Positions 12,757 through 22,225 of a DNA stretch of 64,000 bases are shown here, piece after piece. Below the pieces are notes generated by a model, which was not told the origin of the DNA, did not search any database, and saw only the letters and a program-made list of their open reading frames with translations. The first letter of the stretch is position 1. Each line of letters opens with the position of its first letter. The stretch comes from Bugulina stolonifera (Eukaryota > Bryozoa > Gymnolaemata > Cheilostomatida > Bugulidae). The DNA lies in assembly GCA_935421135.1 (NCBI GenBank), contig OW285194.1, forward strand, positions 14,779,376 through 14,843,375. The letters run 5' to 3'. The position numbers were made by a program, and so were the translations under genes.

Positions 12757-13044
12757 ATGACACTGTTATGTAGTACATGCATCAATAAAAACTGTACAAG
12801 ATACAATTTCTCCATATTCTATAAATATAGATATAGAAGTATCCATGTGTGTTATTTACAACTTCAAGCAAGGGAGAATCATCTCAATTATTGCTTTAAT
12901 ATACTAATATATGAACATCATACGATGCAAGATTTAACAAAGGTAATATTTGATTCATTATCGATTCATTTCCATTCTCCTACCTCATTAGATGTAAATA
13001 AAGAACATATAGATAAGGTAAAGGATATGTTGTGTTTTTATTGA
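12757..13044 (+). CDS. Hypothetical open frame, C-terminal part shared by both cassettes
   Basis: An open frame ends DKVKDMLCFY-stop. The last 39 residues from M-Q-D-L-T-K are repeated at 63809-63925 with two changes (V to L, S to L). Upstream of that the copies differ by small indels and the frame does not hold. No domain is recognised. It may be a terminal exon of an unseen gene, or non-coding. Confidence 0.2.
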   Translation: MTLLCSTCINKNCTRYNFSIFYKYRYRSIHVCYLQLQARENHLNYCFNILIYEHHTMQDLTKVIFDSLSIHFHSPTSLDVNKEHIDKVKDMLCFY

Positions 13045-13552
13045 GTGCTACTCTACTCTACTCAACTCTAAACTAAAGTCAATATGCTGTGATTGCTATT
13101 AGCTGTGAATTACTGCTGGAGATCATCATCTACAACAGTAGCTCTCAGTCACTGACCTCCTATTTGAGTTCCTAGCCAGTTCTGTCCAATTCTGTTGGAG
13201 AGTTGCTGATTTTTGACAAAACATGGACCTGAAGTTGGATGACTCCTACATGAATGCTAGTATGTCCTTGTTCTCACCAGCAGTCAGAACTTGGCAAGTG
13301 TACAACTAATAGCCTAAATCCGAATGAGTAACAACTTGGTGAAACCGAGTGTAGTAAACTTATGCTTATGTAAATGACCACTATGGTCGTTTGGACATGA
13401 CTCGTCACTCCCGTTGTTACAATATTTTATCTACATGCATTCCTAGATGTTATTCATGGTATATCTTATCTTAGTCAGCCATTACTATATATTTCCAAGT
13501 GATTTTTATTTTTGCAAGGAATTGTTATAGTCGCCCTGACATGTAGCCTACA

Positions 13553-13670
13553 ATCACTAACCAACCTACAGGTAAATTTAAATCTAGGTGCATATCAGTA
13601 AAACAATAATTGTTGTATTCTTTGTTATAATTGGTCTAATATCACAATTTTACCTTACCTGACATGTGTT
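13553..13670 (+). pseudogene. Decayed relative of the TM exon at 21699-21910
   Basis: About 110 nt here resemble 21780-21890, a segment encoding a strongly hydrophobic membrane span. A one-base difference brings an in-frame stop after L-G-A-Y-Q, so this copy cannot encode the span. It is probably a broken terminal exon of a membrane protein. Confidence 0.4.
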
Positions 13671-13960
13671 ACGGTCATCATCCCCAAACACTATATTTAC
13701 TCTTATTACTTTAGCCTTATATTTTATATATGTCCGAACAATAGCGTCTGTACCTTTATCGATATAACTCTAAGTTCCGAACAAGTAGCAGACTCTTTTT
13801 ATACTATTTTTCATACACAAATGTACATGTATATGTTTTATTTGTCGTCAATAACCCTGAACAGATAACTCTCGTTGCTGATGCGGTTTTATTTGTATAT
13901 ACATTTTTTATATTATATATTTTGCAATCATACACTAATTAGATTTCCGATGGTTATTAT

Positions 13961-14767
13961 TGTGATGGTACAGGACATTTGTATACGACCCCAACTCCCG
14001 GACGAAGCTCCACCGCACCCTAAGTGCCTAGTAGTTGTCACAGCGCTACTCACCTGACACTAACATTCTCACAATTAGTGCTCGTATACTTACCTTTAAC
14101 TGCATTGCATGTTCAAAGTACTTAATTACCGTCTATATACATGTCTCCATGTGTTTATGCTCATTCATTATTCATGTATCTTACTATATGTTGTTGTACA
14201 TAGTCACATGAATGTCACCAAGTCCTTTTTATGCCTTTTATACCCATGTACAGAGGCCCGACCTCTCAGAATCCATTGATATTCATTTTGTACATGAATT
14301 GGACCATTATAAGCAACTTTTGTAGAACCCGACCTATTTTGGGTCGGCCGTCGGGCTTCCGGCGGCCATCTTGTTGCGCAACTTCCGGACGACCACACGT
14401 CGTCTTTTCCCGACGTCACGTCGGCCGGAAGTCCTTATACTATATAAAGGGCACTGTTTTACTGTTCATTGTCTCAGTCTACACTTGGCTTTCAATAAAG
14501 ACACATCTATACTTGATACAGGGACTTTCTCTTCCTTTTACTAGGTCATTCGCTTTGCGAACCGCCTACTAGGTTGAACTACTCTCTTTCACTGTATAGT
14601 CTGAAGGTCGGACTTGAGATCAGATGGGTCGTCTTTGGTAGTATTTGGGCTACTGAGACCGCTCGATCTTTCATGTAATGCGAAGTCCTATTACCACTCA
14701 TAGGCACTTCATTTCTGGGTCGATAGTCGTCCAAGGACGACCGCACCAAATCACAGAAACCATTACA
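13961..14767 (+). repeat. LTR1 5' long terminal repeat
   Basis: It has the promoter parts expected of U3: a CGACGTCACG CRE-like site near 14411 and a TATATAAA box at 14441-14448, followed by AATAAA at 14494-14499. Open frames inside it are by-products of the repeat and recur in every copy. Confidence 0.93.
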
Positions 14768-14768
14768 T

Positions 14769-14788
14769 TGGTGGCAGCGGTGGGATTC
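14769..14788 (+). promoter_or_regulatory. LTR1 primer-binding site, tRNA-Leu type
   Basis: The 20 bases starting TGGTGGCAGCGG, one base after the 5' LTR, read as the complement of the 3' end of a leucine tRNA (AAG anticodon type in other animals), including CCA, acceptor strand and part of the T arm. Confidence 0.8.
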
Positions 14789-15157
14789 TAAGGTCGTACT
14801 CTTACGATACGAAGAGAAGGAAGGTGACCTCGGCCTCGGGTGACCGACCGACCTCATTCTTCAATACTTCTACGGCGATTTAGGACTCGGACCCGGGAAC
14901 CTTGGATACGAGAAGGTGACAAACGCTAAAGTACACCCATAATTCTCGTGGTTCTGCTGGATGTAGCTCGACCTACGCCGGATCTTCAATCAAAGACCGA
15001 CCTCGGATCCAGAATAGATCGACGGTACTCAGTACGACCATCAGGCCGACCCGGCCTGACAAACCACAGTAGTTAAACTAACTACCCGACACCCTACAGA
15101 CATCAAACCGAGGACGACACGTCCCCTTCACCAAAGAGGCTCCATCTATACTCAGCA

Positions 15158-16018
15158 ATGGCTAGCGATATAGACAGGCTAGTAGAGGTAATCGGACAGT
15201 ACATAGAAGTAGCTCGACCTCAGCCGCCTCAACCCTCTTTCAAGACACCACAGTTCGACGGACAAGGAGACGTCGAGTTCTTTATAGAACAGTTCCTGAC
15301 CATAGCCGAGGCAAACGACTGGAACCCGGCAGCCATGTACCTTCACCTAAGAGAGGCCCTCAAGGGACCGGCACAAGAATGTGGCCGACCCGGCACCTCA
15401 GAAGGGATCTTCGAAGCTCTACGCGCCCGATACGGGTTAACTGATAAAGAAGCTAGACTCCAGCTCATACAGCTGCGGAAAGATCCCGGCATGTCATTAC
15501 AAGAACATGCCACCTTAGTCAAGAAACTTGTACATGTGGCTTTCCAGGAACTACCCGAAGCGCACCGCCGGGTATTGGCTGTGGAAAACTTCAGTAACTC
15601 TCTTGAGGACGGACACCTACAGAGACACCTCTTGGCAATAAACCCCAGAGATGTGGACTCGGCCGTCCGAGCCGGAAACGACTTCTTGCTCGTCAAGGGA
15701 CCTTCCCGTGGAAGTAAAGCACACCAAATCAGGGCAGTCACAGAACCCGAGCCGGAGACACCCCAAATAAATACAGTGGACTCCGACCTGACCTGGATCA
15801 ACGACCTGAAAGAGGCCATCCAGACACTCAGCCAAGAAGTCAGACGACTTCGAGGACTACTAGACGCCCCCAGAGCGCCAGGACCTCGGAACAGACCCTC
15901 CTGGCAGACCAGCAAAAAGCCTGGTCCCCCTCCTCAACGGACCAATGGGAACGCTCCCCCCACATATCCTGAGCCGCCAGTACCCGAGTCGGGAAAAGGC
16001 TCCGGCCCGAGACAGTAG
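15158..16018 (+). CDS. gag: LTR1 gag (286 aa)
   Basis: This is the structural protein of the LTR1 element. The N-terminal half has the retrotransposon gag core pattern (F-D-G-Q-G-D-V-E-F-F then W-N-P and an L-R-E-A-L-K-G-P-A segment, about residues 30-75), followed by a helical capsid-like region and a Pro-rich C-terminus. No CCHC zinc knuckle is visible, which is unusual for Gag. A slippery heptamer at 15991-15997, 19 bases before the stop codon, would move ribosomes into the protease frame. A diverged inverted copy lies at 22700-23370. Confidence 0.85.
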   Translation: MASDIDRLVEVIGQYIEVARPQPPQPSFKTPQFDGQGDVEFFIEQFLTIAEANDWNPAAMYLHLREALKGPAQECGRPGTSEGIFEALRARYGLTDKEARLQLIQLRKDPGMSLQEHATLVKKLVHVAFQELPEAHRRVLAVENFSNSLEDGHLQRHLLAINPRDVDSAVRAGNDFLLVKGPSRGSKAHQIRAVTEPEPETPQINTVDSDLTWINDLKEAIQTLSQEVRRLRGLLDAPRAPGPRNRPSWQTSKKPGPPPQRTNGNAPPTYPEPPVPESGKGSGPRQ

Positions 16019-16035
16019 AGGCTGGCACTCGGGCC
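15991..16035 (+). promoter_or_regulatory. Programmed -1 frameshift signal between gag and pro
   Basis: The heptamer GGGAAAA sits in the gag frame as G GGA AAA. After a 6-nt spacer comes an 8-bp stem, GGCCCGAG (16004-16011) with CTCGGGCC (16028-16035), and a 16-nt loop. A -1 slip leads into the second frame, which is open from here to 18825. The heptamer, spacer length and stem are all kept in the inverted fragment near 22690-22735. Confidence 0.8.
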
Positions 16036-16122
16036 CTACAAGTTCCTCGCACCTCTCACCTTTCTATCTCGGAAGACCGTCCCAAGTATCCGGTCGGCAA
16101 GGCCGACCCCCCTTCTAAAACA

Positions 16123-18825
16123 GTGACTCAAGTGACGTATGTAAAGCCGCATGTACCTAGCCTGTACATACAAGGACGACTATGTAGCCAAGATGTAACC
16201 CTACTCTTGGACACGGGCTGTACGACCAACCTAATATCACCCCGCATCCTGAAGAAGCTGCAGAGACCCGACCTAGAGGTCCTACCAGTAAGTCAGCCAT
16301 ATGGCAAGATGGCCGACGGCTCGACTCTCAGGTTCGAGGGAATGGTAAGGCTACCTATGGTAGTCGGTCGTACCTTTAGCCAAGAACTGTTCCTCATCGG
16401 CTCCATACCAGAAGATGGCGTCCTAGGGATGCCCTACCTGACTAAACACAAGTGCTCTGTAAACTGCCATACCGCTAAGGTATACACCAGCCGAGATCAA
16501 TGGCCGTGTGTCAATAGAACGGGAAGCCCTTATACATTGAGGACGATGCCTGAGATGAAGCCTAGTACGCCTCCGCCCGACGTCGATGACTCATGCCGAC
16601 GTCAAGGACACCCCACCAGAGGATCCAGGGCCGAGGGAGGAACGGATAATTCAGTACCTAGTACACCTGCGCCCGACGTTGATGATCAATGCCGACGTCA
16701 AGGACACCCCCACAGAGGATCCAGGGCCGAGGGAGGAACGGGAAGCTCATCACTTAGTACACCTGTGCCCGACGTTGATGATCAATGCCGACGTCAAGGA
16801 CACCCCCACAGAGGATCCAGGGCCGAGGGAGGAAAAGGATCATTACCGCCCAGTACAACTCCGCATGGCGTCGAAGTACAATGCCGACGTCCTGGCCACC
16901 CGATAGGGAGGCTAGAAGCCGAGGGAGGAACAGCGAAGAAAAAGAGGCAAGTAGAGGACCAGGGCCGACAGGCTAAAAAGCCGCGCATCCAGGAGCGTAG
17001 ACAAGGCACAAACCGCCTCGAGGAAGGTGCTGTCGACTATTTCCAGCACCCGATATTCCCGCCGCCCGACTGGGGCAGAGGTTCAAAAGGTAGACCCTCC
17101 TACGTCCGGATGCTTACGCCCTACACTAGGGAACACAGACCCCTATCATACAGGAGGAAGGCCCGGTGGAAGCGAGGCCGACCCCCAGAGGTTATACTAG
17201 AAAGAATTCATCACAAATGGGCTGCCCAGACGACTACCTGTCGTAGGCCGACACGGCCAGGCCCGTGTTTACTCCCCAATTCAACAGACAGATCCGGTGA
17301 CCCAGACAACCTTGAGATCAAAATAGATCTAACAACCGGGGTCAGACAAGTGCACTTCCGCCGCAGCGTAGCCCTACTACATGGTGAGAAGCCAGCTATT
17401 GCAGACATAACGTCGCACACCAGAAGGAGAACCAGGGCAGCCCCCACACCTATAAAAGGCCAGGATCCAGATGGATCCCCCAGTACCTTCACCACCACCA
17501 CTCAGTCAACACCTAGTCGGACAACAGAGTACTCTATTCGAGACTCCTCAACAAGGACGGTGCCCTCCCTAGTCGGCCTACTCATGGACTTGCCAGGTGA
17601 GCCAATAGACTTGGACGAGGTACTGTTACTTTTGGACGACGACGACTTATATGCTGATCTCGGGAACTCCTCGAGGGATGAGGTCGTGCCAGTCGGGTCG
17701 GGTCATACTGAAGTATCTTCGGTACTTCGGGACGATACCGTCCTAACCGACTCGGACATGTACTGCCTCCCCTCCGGGACGACCTCGGACATGCATATGT
17801 ACTCTAATGACATTGTACACCATGTGACTGAGTCGGGTGACGAAGACGACTCGGCCTACGCAAACATTGATAATCTAAATGATCAACCTCTTGTATCTAC
17901 ACTTTCTCTTATAGAGACCTCTCCAGAGACGCCTATGCCGCAGTCTCAACTTTGCTGGATCTCTCCACGGACCAGTAGTGATATACGTCGGACGGCCCGA
18001 TGTAAAGGAAGGAACTCCTATTGTCGACTATGTAAGCTAGAAGGGACGGAGAATACCATCAAGGCTCACACACGCCAACACTTTACCCAGTTCTTCTGTT
18101 CCTGTGGAGTCAGCGCCCGTGATGCAGAGACTGTCTATCGGCACCAAAGCCAGACAGGCCACGGAGCCATCCAGTATGAAGTGGATTCCCACATGTTCCA
18201 GCTTTTCCTCAAGGCGATGAAGCTCGACAAGAGGGTCGCTTACCCCTCATGTATCCCAGCAGACGTAGGACCAAAACCTTTCACTATACCAGCTCCTCCA
18301 GAAGCTGAAGCCAGAGCAGCAGTGGTGCGACTGACACCTCCTCCTGCCCCAAAGAAAACAAGTAAAAGAAAGTCGCCCTGGGAGCGACTAGGCAGTCCAA
18401 AGCGACCACAGACTCGTATGGACCCTCCAGCCTTGGACCACAGAGGGACTGATACTTACGACATACCCAAACGTCGGCCCCGGCCGCCTAAGGCTAGAAC
18501 CGGATCAGACAAGGCCGTCCCATTGTCGACCAGCCCTCCAGATACTAAAAACGCAAAGAAATCTCTTGAGTCCCGCACCCCTACAGCAGAATTCCAGAAG
18601 GAGAGAGAACGATTGTGTGCCACTTTAAACAATCGTCTCGGACGCCTCAGGCACCAATTGCACATACTCCAGCAGAGACTTCTTCACTCACATGTTAGAG
18701 ACCGGCTTACTATAGTCCAGCAGACGGAAGCCGTACAGGACGAAATATCCCTCCACCAACGGCTCACGGAGCAGATCCTTAGACATACTCGAAGAGATAG
18801 TGCCAAGGATCGGGGGGCTATGTGA
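16123..18825 (+). CDS. pro: LTR1 second frame: retropepsin, repeats, zinc fingers, coiled coil
   Basis: This frame has no ATG at its start and is best read as the frameshifted extension of gag; the fused product would be about 1,222 aa. Numbering from 16123, a retropepsin active site L-L-L-D-T-G lies at about residues 27-32 and its partner V-L-G-M-P near residue 105. Four 32-aa tandem repeats (core C-R-R-Q-G-H-P) follow at about 145-270, then a basic, NLS-like stretch near 275-295 and a long Ser/Thr/Asp-rich region. Two zinc-finger-like motifs come next: C634-x2-C637 with H649-x3-H653, and C659-x-C661 with H674-x5-H680. The C-terminus is a Leu/Gln/Arg-rich probable coiled coil. No RT, RNase H or integrase motif is present, so most of this protein is not standard Pol. 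The role of the C-terminal half is unknown. Confidence 0.8.
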   Translation: MTQVTYVKPHVPSLYIQGRLCSQDVTLLLDTGCTTNLISPRILKKLQRPDLEVLPVSQPYGKMADGSTLRFEGMVRLPMVVGRTFSQELFLIGSIPEDGVLGMPYLTKHKCSVNCHTAKVYTSRDQWPCVNRTGSPYTLRTMPEMKPSTPPPDVDDSCRRQGHPTRGSRAEGGTDNSVPSTPAPDVDDQCRRQGHPHRGSRAEGGTGSSSLSTPVPDVDDQCRRQGHPHRGSRAEGGKGSLPPSTTPHGVEVQCRRPGHPIGRLEAEGGTAKKKRQVEDQGRQAKKPRIQERRQGTNRLEEGAVDYFQHPIFPPPDWGRGSKGRPSYVRMLTPYTREHRPLSYRRKARWKRGRPPEVILERIHHKWAAQTTTCRRPTRPGPCLLPNSTDRSGDPDNLEIKIDLTTGVRQVHFRRSVALLHGEKPAIADITSHTRRRTRAAPTPIKGQDPDGSPSTFTTTTQSTPSRTTEYSIRDSSTRTVPSLVGLLMDLPGEPIDLDEVLLLLDDDDLYADLGNSSRDEVVPVGSGHTEVSSVLRDDTVLTDSDMYCLPSGTTSDMHMYSNDIVHHVTESGDEDDSAYANIDNLNDQPLVSTLSLIETSPETPMPQSQLCWISPRTSSDIRRTARCKGRNSYCRLCKLEGTENTIKAHTRQHFTQFFCSCGVSARDAETVYRHQSQTGHGAIQYEVDSHMFQLFLKAMKLDKRVAYPSCIPADVGPKPFTIPAPPEAEARAAVVRLTPPPAPKKTSKRKSPWERLGSPKRPQTRMDPPALDHRGTDTYDIPKRRPRPPKARTGSDKAVPLSTSPPDTKNAKKSLESRTPTAEFQKERERLCATLNNRLGRLRHQLHILQQRLLHSHVRDRLTIVQQTEAVQDEISLHQRLTEQILRHTRRDSAKDRGAM

Positions 18826-19627
18826 TGGTACAGGACATTTGTATACGACCCCAACTCCCGGACGAAGCTCCACCGCACCCTAAGTGCCTAGTAGTTGTCA
18901 CAGCGCTACTCACCTGACACTAACATTCTCACAATTAGTGCTCGTATACTTACCTTTAACTGCATTGCATGTTCAAAGTACTTAATTACCGTCTATATAC
19001 ATGTCTCCATGTGTTTATGCTCATTCCTTATTCATGTATCTTACTATATGTTGTTGTACATAGTCACATGAATGTCACTAAGTCCTTTTTATGCCTTTTA
19101 TACCCATGTACAGAGGCCCGACCTCTCAGAATCCATTGATATTCATTTTGTACATGAATTGGACCATTATAAGCAACTTTTGTAGAACCCGACCTATTTT
19201 GGGTCGGCCGTCGGGCTTCCGGCGGCCATCTTGTTGCGCAACTTCCGGACGACCACACGTCGTCTTTTCCCGACGTCACGTCGGCCGGAAGTCCTTATAC
19301 TATATAAAGGGCACTGTTTTACTGTTCATTGTCTCAGTCTACACTTGGCTTTCAATAAAGACACATCTATACTTGATACAGGGACTTTCTCTTCCTTTTA
19401 CTAGGTCATTCGCTTTGCGAACCGCCTACTAGGTTGAACTACTCTCTTTCACTGTATAGTCTGAAGGTCGGACTTGAGATCAGATGGGTCGTCTTTGGTA
19501 GTATTTGGGCTACTGAGACCGCTCGATCTTTCATGTAATGCGAAGTCCTATTACCACTCATAGGCACTTCATTTCTGGGTCGATAGTCGTCCAAGGACGA
19601 CCGCACCAAATCACAGAAACCATTACA
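18821..19627 (+). repeat. LTR1 3' long terminal repeat
   Basis: It matches the 5' LTR over all 807 bases with two substitutions. It follows a purine-rich tract immediately upstream (about 18803-18818). The second frame's stop codon lies in its first bases. Confidence 0.93.
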
Positions 19628-19760
19628 ATATTTCATCATTGTTAAGTAAGTCACTCTTCGCCGTCATGGTGCAAACTTTTCTATGATTGGCCTCCGGTCT
19701 TCCGTCGAAACTACTTCTACTTCTTATTGGTGCGTCTACAATCAAACACAAGTATAAGGT

Positions 19761-21513
19761 AGGCCACCCAACCCGTGGCCTGTGGACCACATGTGGCCCA
19801 CTTGCTAATTTTTGGTGGTCCACCTGCGCCTTGTGTAAAAATTGGCATTTTTAGTATTTTTATTTGGTGCAGCAAAGCAGCAAACAGATGAGTTCATACA
19901 ACAGAAACCCGATAATATTGTCTCAAGCATCTTAGAACTCGGCACATGTAACATAAATAAAAATTAAAAAAAAAATTAGAATTTGAACCGCGGTTTGGCC
20001 AGTTCAGAAACCTACATCAGGTAATTTAGCTGATTAAGTGTCCAATGCAACCTGAACCACTTGGGCAGTGGAAGGGCTTCGTTGAAACTGTTTACAAAGA
20101 ATTTTCAGTGTTGCAATGCAAGTGAAATTGTGTAATCTCAACCAGCAGAATTCGAAATGATCAACACCGAAGACATTTGGCAAAGGCCGGCACTACTGCG
20201 GAAGAGTACCCCAGTTGACAAGTGTGGAAAGATCTACTCACAGTGTTTGCAGTAACCTACCATTGAAAATCTGCTTTCTCATACCAAAACTTCATAAACA
20301 TTAAGTTCAGATCAAGTCTCAACCCACAGCACTTGCATGAACTGCAAAGGATGTCTTGTACACTATGAGGCCATAATGACTAATAAGTCAGAATTTTCTC
20401 ATCTGTGACATACACCTACAGCTGCCTGCACACCTACAGCTACATGCACACTTACAGCTAAACCTATAGCTACACATACACCTACTGTTATACGTACACC
20501 TACTGTTACACGTACACCTACTGCTACATGTACACCTATTAATATCTCCCTACACGTACAGCTACACATACATTTAAAACAGTATACCTACACATACAGC
20601 TACACGTACAACTTACCTACACCTACAGCTACACATACAGCTACACATACACCTACAACTGCCCCTACAACTACACCTGCCACTACACAAATACCTACAG
20701 CTACTAACAGCTACACGTACACCTACAGCTACACATACACCTACATGTACACCTACAGCTATACCCAAATTCTCGACTATTTTATGTTTAATATTGTTTT
20801 TTATATGAATTATTAAAATAATTCATTAAAGTTAATTGTTTGTGAGTTTTGTTCTTCTAAATAAAATCTGCATAGCTTTCAACTCTTCAGTTTTGAGCTG
20901 TCCAGTAGTGAAACGTCCTGTTTTGAACCGTCTTTTTCAAAATGTGTCTTTACCCCCATCTCTACACCTACAGGTACATACGGATCTACAACTACACCTA
21001 CAACTACACTGCATTACACCTCCAGCTACATAAGCACCACACTTACACCTACACCACACTTACACCTACAGCGACATGTGTACGTAAACTTACAGCTACA
21101 TGCGTACCTACAGCTACACATACATCCACAGCTACACATACACCCACAGCTCAACCTGCACCTTTACACACGCATACCCATGCACATACACATCTACATC
21201 CACTTCTCAGAGCATTCATCTTATGTGTACTTAAACTACTTTTAAGTTACATGTACATAAAAAATACAGCTGTGTAATAAGGTAGAGATTATTCTGTCAC
21301 TATTTTTAAGTAGGAGCGGGTCAAATTATATCTTAATGCTGAGTTATTTGCTCTTTTCGCTTGTCCTCTGTTGAATGAACTTGCAAATATCAACAATTCC
21401 ACCACTTAATTTTCTGTTCAACTATCTTTAATTGAAACAAGAATAAAGTGACTCACCTCAAGTATGAGAAAGTCATATGCGGCCCACTTCAAAATAACTT
21501 TGACCAGCCCTGA
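19761..21513. mobile_element. Non-autonomous hAT element with internal minisatellite
   Basis: It is flanked by a perfect 8-bp direct repeat TATAAGGT (19753-19760, 21514-21521), as hAT transposons leave. The left end (GGCCACCC..GTGGCC) and right end (GGCCCACTTC..CCAGCCCTG) match the ends of the small element at 59919-60165. Around 20303-20356 one frame reads K-F-R-S-S-L-N-P-Q-H-L-H-E-L-Q-R, which resembles the C-terminal part of hAT transposases, so a decayed transposase remnant is likely. No long open frame remains. Confidence 0.75.
20408..21190. repeat. Degenerate CTACA-rich minisatellite
   Basis: It is built of variants of CACCTACAGCTACA, in blocks at about 20408-20770 and 20955-21190, separated by AT-rich sequence. 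It lies wholly inside the hAT element. Confidence 0.8.
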
Positions 21514-21698
21514 TATAAGGTGTGCGATTTTCACTATACTTTGTATTATAATTCTTCCTAGTCTTCTGCTGTAATTTTAAACTATTATACTTTTTCTGTT
21601 GGAACTTTAAATATACTTATTCTGCCACGCTACCAAGAATCTGATCTGAGTTCTGCACAAAGTATGTTACAATAATATACAGGGCGGCCATTGCCCAG

Positions 21699-21910
21699 TG
21701 TTCATACAACTCCAGGGAGTTGTCGGAGAACACAGTGGGATACTTTCCTTACTAAAATCCACTACACATGTGCAGACATTAACTAACCTAGAGGTAAATG
21801 TAAATCGATGTGTAATTAGTGCAACAATAATTGTCGTATTCTTTGTTATAATCGGTCTAATATCACTATTTTACCTTAATATCATTATTATCCAATACAA
21901 AATTAAATAA
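21699..21910 (+). CDS. Possible terminal exon encoding a membrane span
   Basis: After an acceptor-like GCCCAG, a phase-1 frame runs to TAA. It encodes about 45 polar residues, a strongly hydrophobic stretch (I-I-V-V-F-F-V-I-I-G-L-I-S-L-F-Y-L) and a short tail ending Q-Y-K-I-K. Entry phase matches that used throughout the Ig gene family. A decayed relative lies at 13553-13670. No upstream exon could be joined to it, so it may be a leftover exon or an orphan. Confidence 0.35.
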
Positions 21911-22225
21911 CTAACTTACTAATGCATCGATTCTGAAACATATACATGTACATGTATGAGCAGTTAGAAAGATAGGAAGCTATTTAGCCCTCTACATGAT
22001 AAGTGAATACTATAAGCAGGGTTCAGTAACTTTTGAACACTAGAATATTACTCAGAAGCTGTCGTATGACAGTCCAAGGTCTCACTCCGCATCAGCAATG
22101 CAGCACACATACATAATTAGAATGGAACTTTGTAGGTCTTTCAGGAGTAACAGCTATGACGCATTGTGTAAATAACTGAGCTAAGAACCTTGGCTATATA
22201 GCCACATTAAATGTTACAAATCAGA

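Larger units (their letters stand above)
13961..19627 (+). mobile_element. LTR1: complete non-autonomous LTR retrotransposon
   Basis: Two 807-bp LTRs (13961-14767, 18821-19627) differ at only two positions I can find (14167/19027 and 14219/19079), so insertion is recent. Both start TGTGATGG and end CATTACA. A primer-binding site follows the 5' LTR and a purine-rich tract ending GGGGGGCTA precedes the 3' LTR. The interior has a gag frame and a retropepsin-led second frame, but no reverse transcriptase, RNase H or integrase. Flanking 4-mers (TTAT, ATAT) do not match exactly, unlike two solo LTRs of this family. Base composition is clearly more GC-rich than the host flanks. It presumably moves with enzymes supplied by a related autonomous element. 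Confidence 0.92.

Noticed and set aside
14231..14572. 113-aa frame repeated at 19091 and 47602
   Set aside because: It lies wholly inside LTR1 copies and recurs because the LTR recurs; it spans the TATA box and polyadenylation signal.
16586..16976. Overlapping frames inside the repeat part of the LTR1 second frame
   Set aside because: The 96-bp tandem repeat keeps other frames open; only the frame with the retropepsin and zinc-finger motifs is continuous.
13961..19627. Complete retrovirus or autonomous Ty3-type element
   Set aside because: No reverse transcriptase, RNase H, integrase or envelope motif is found in any frame between the LTRs.
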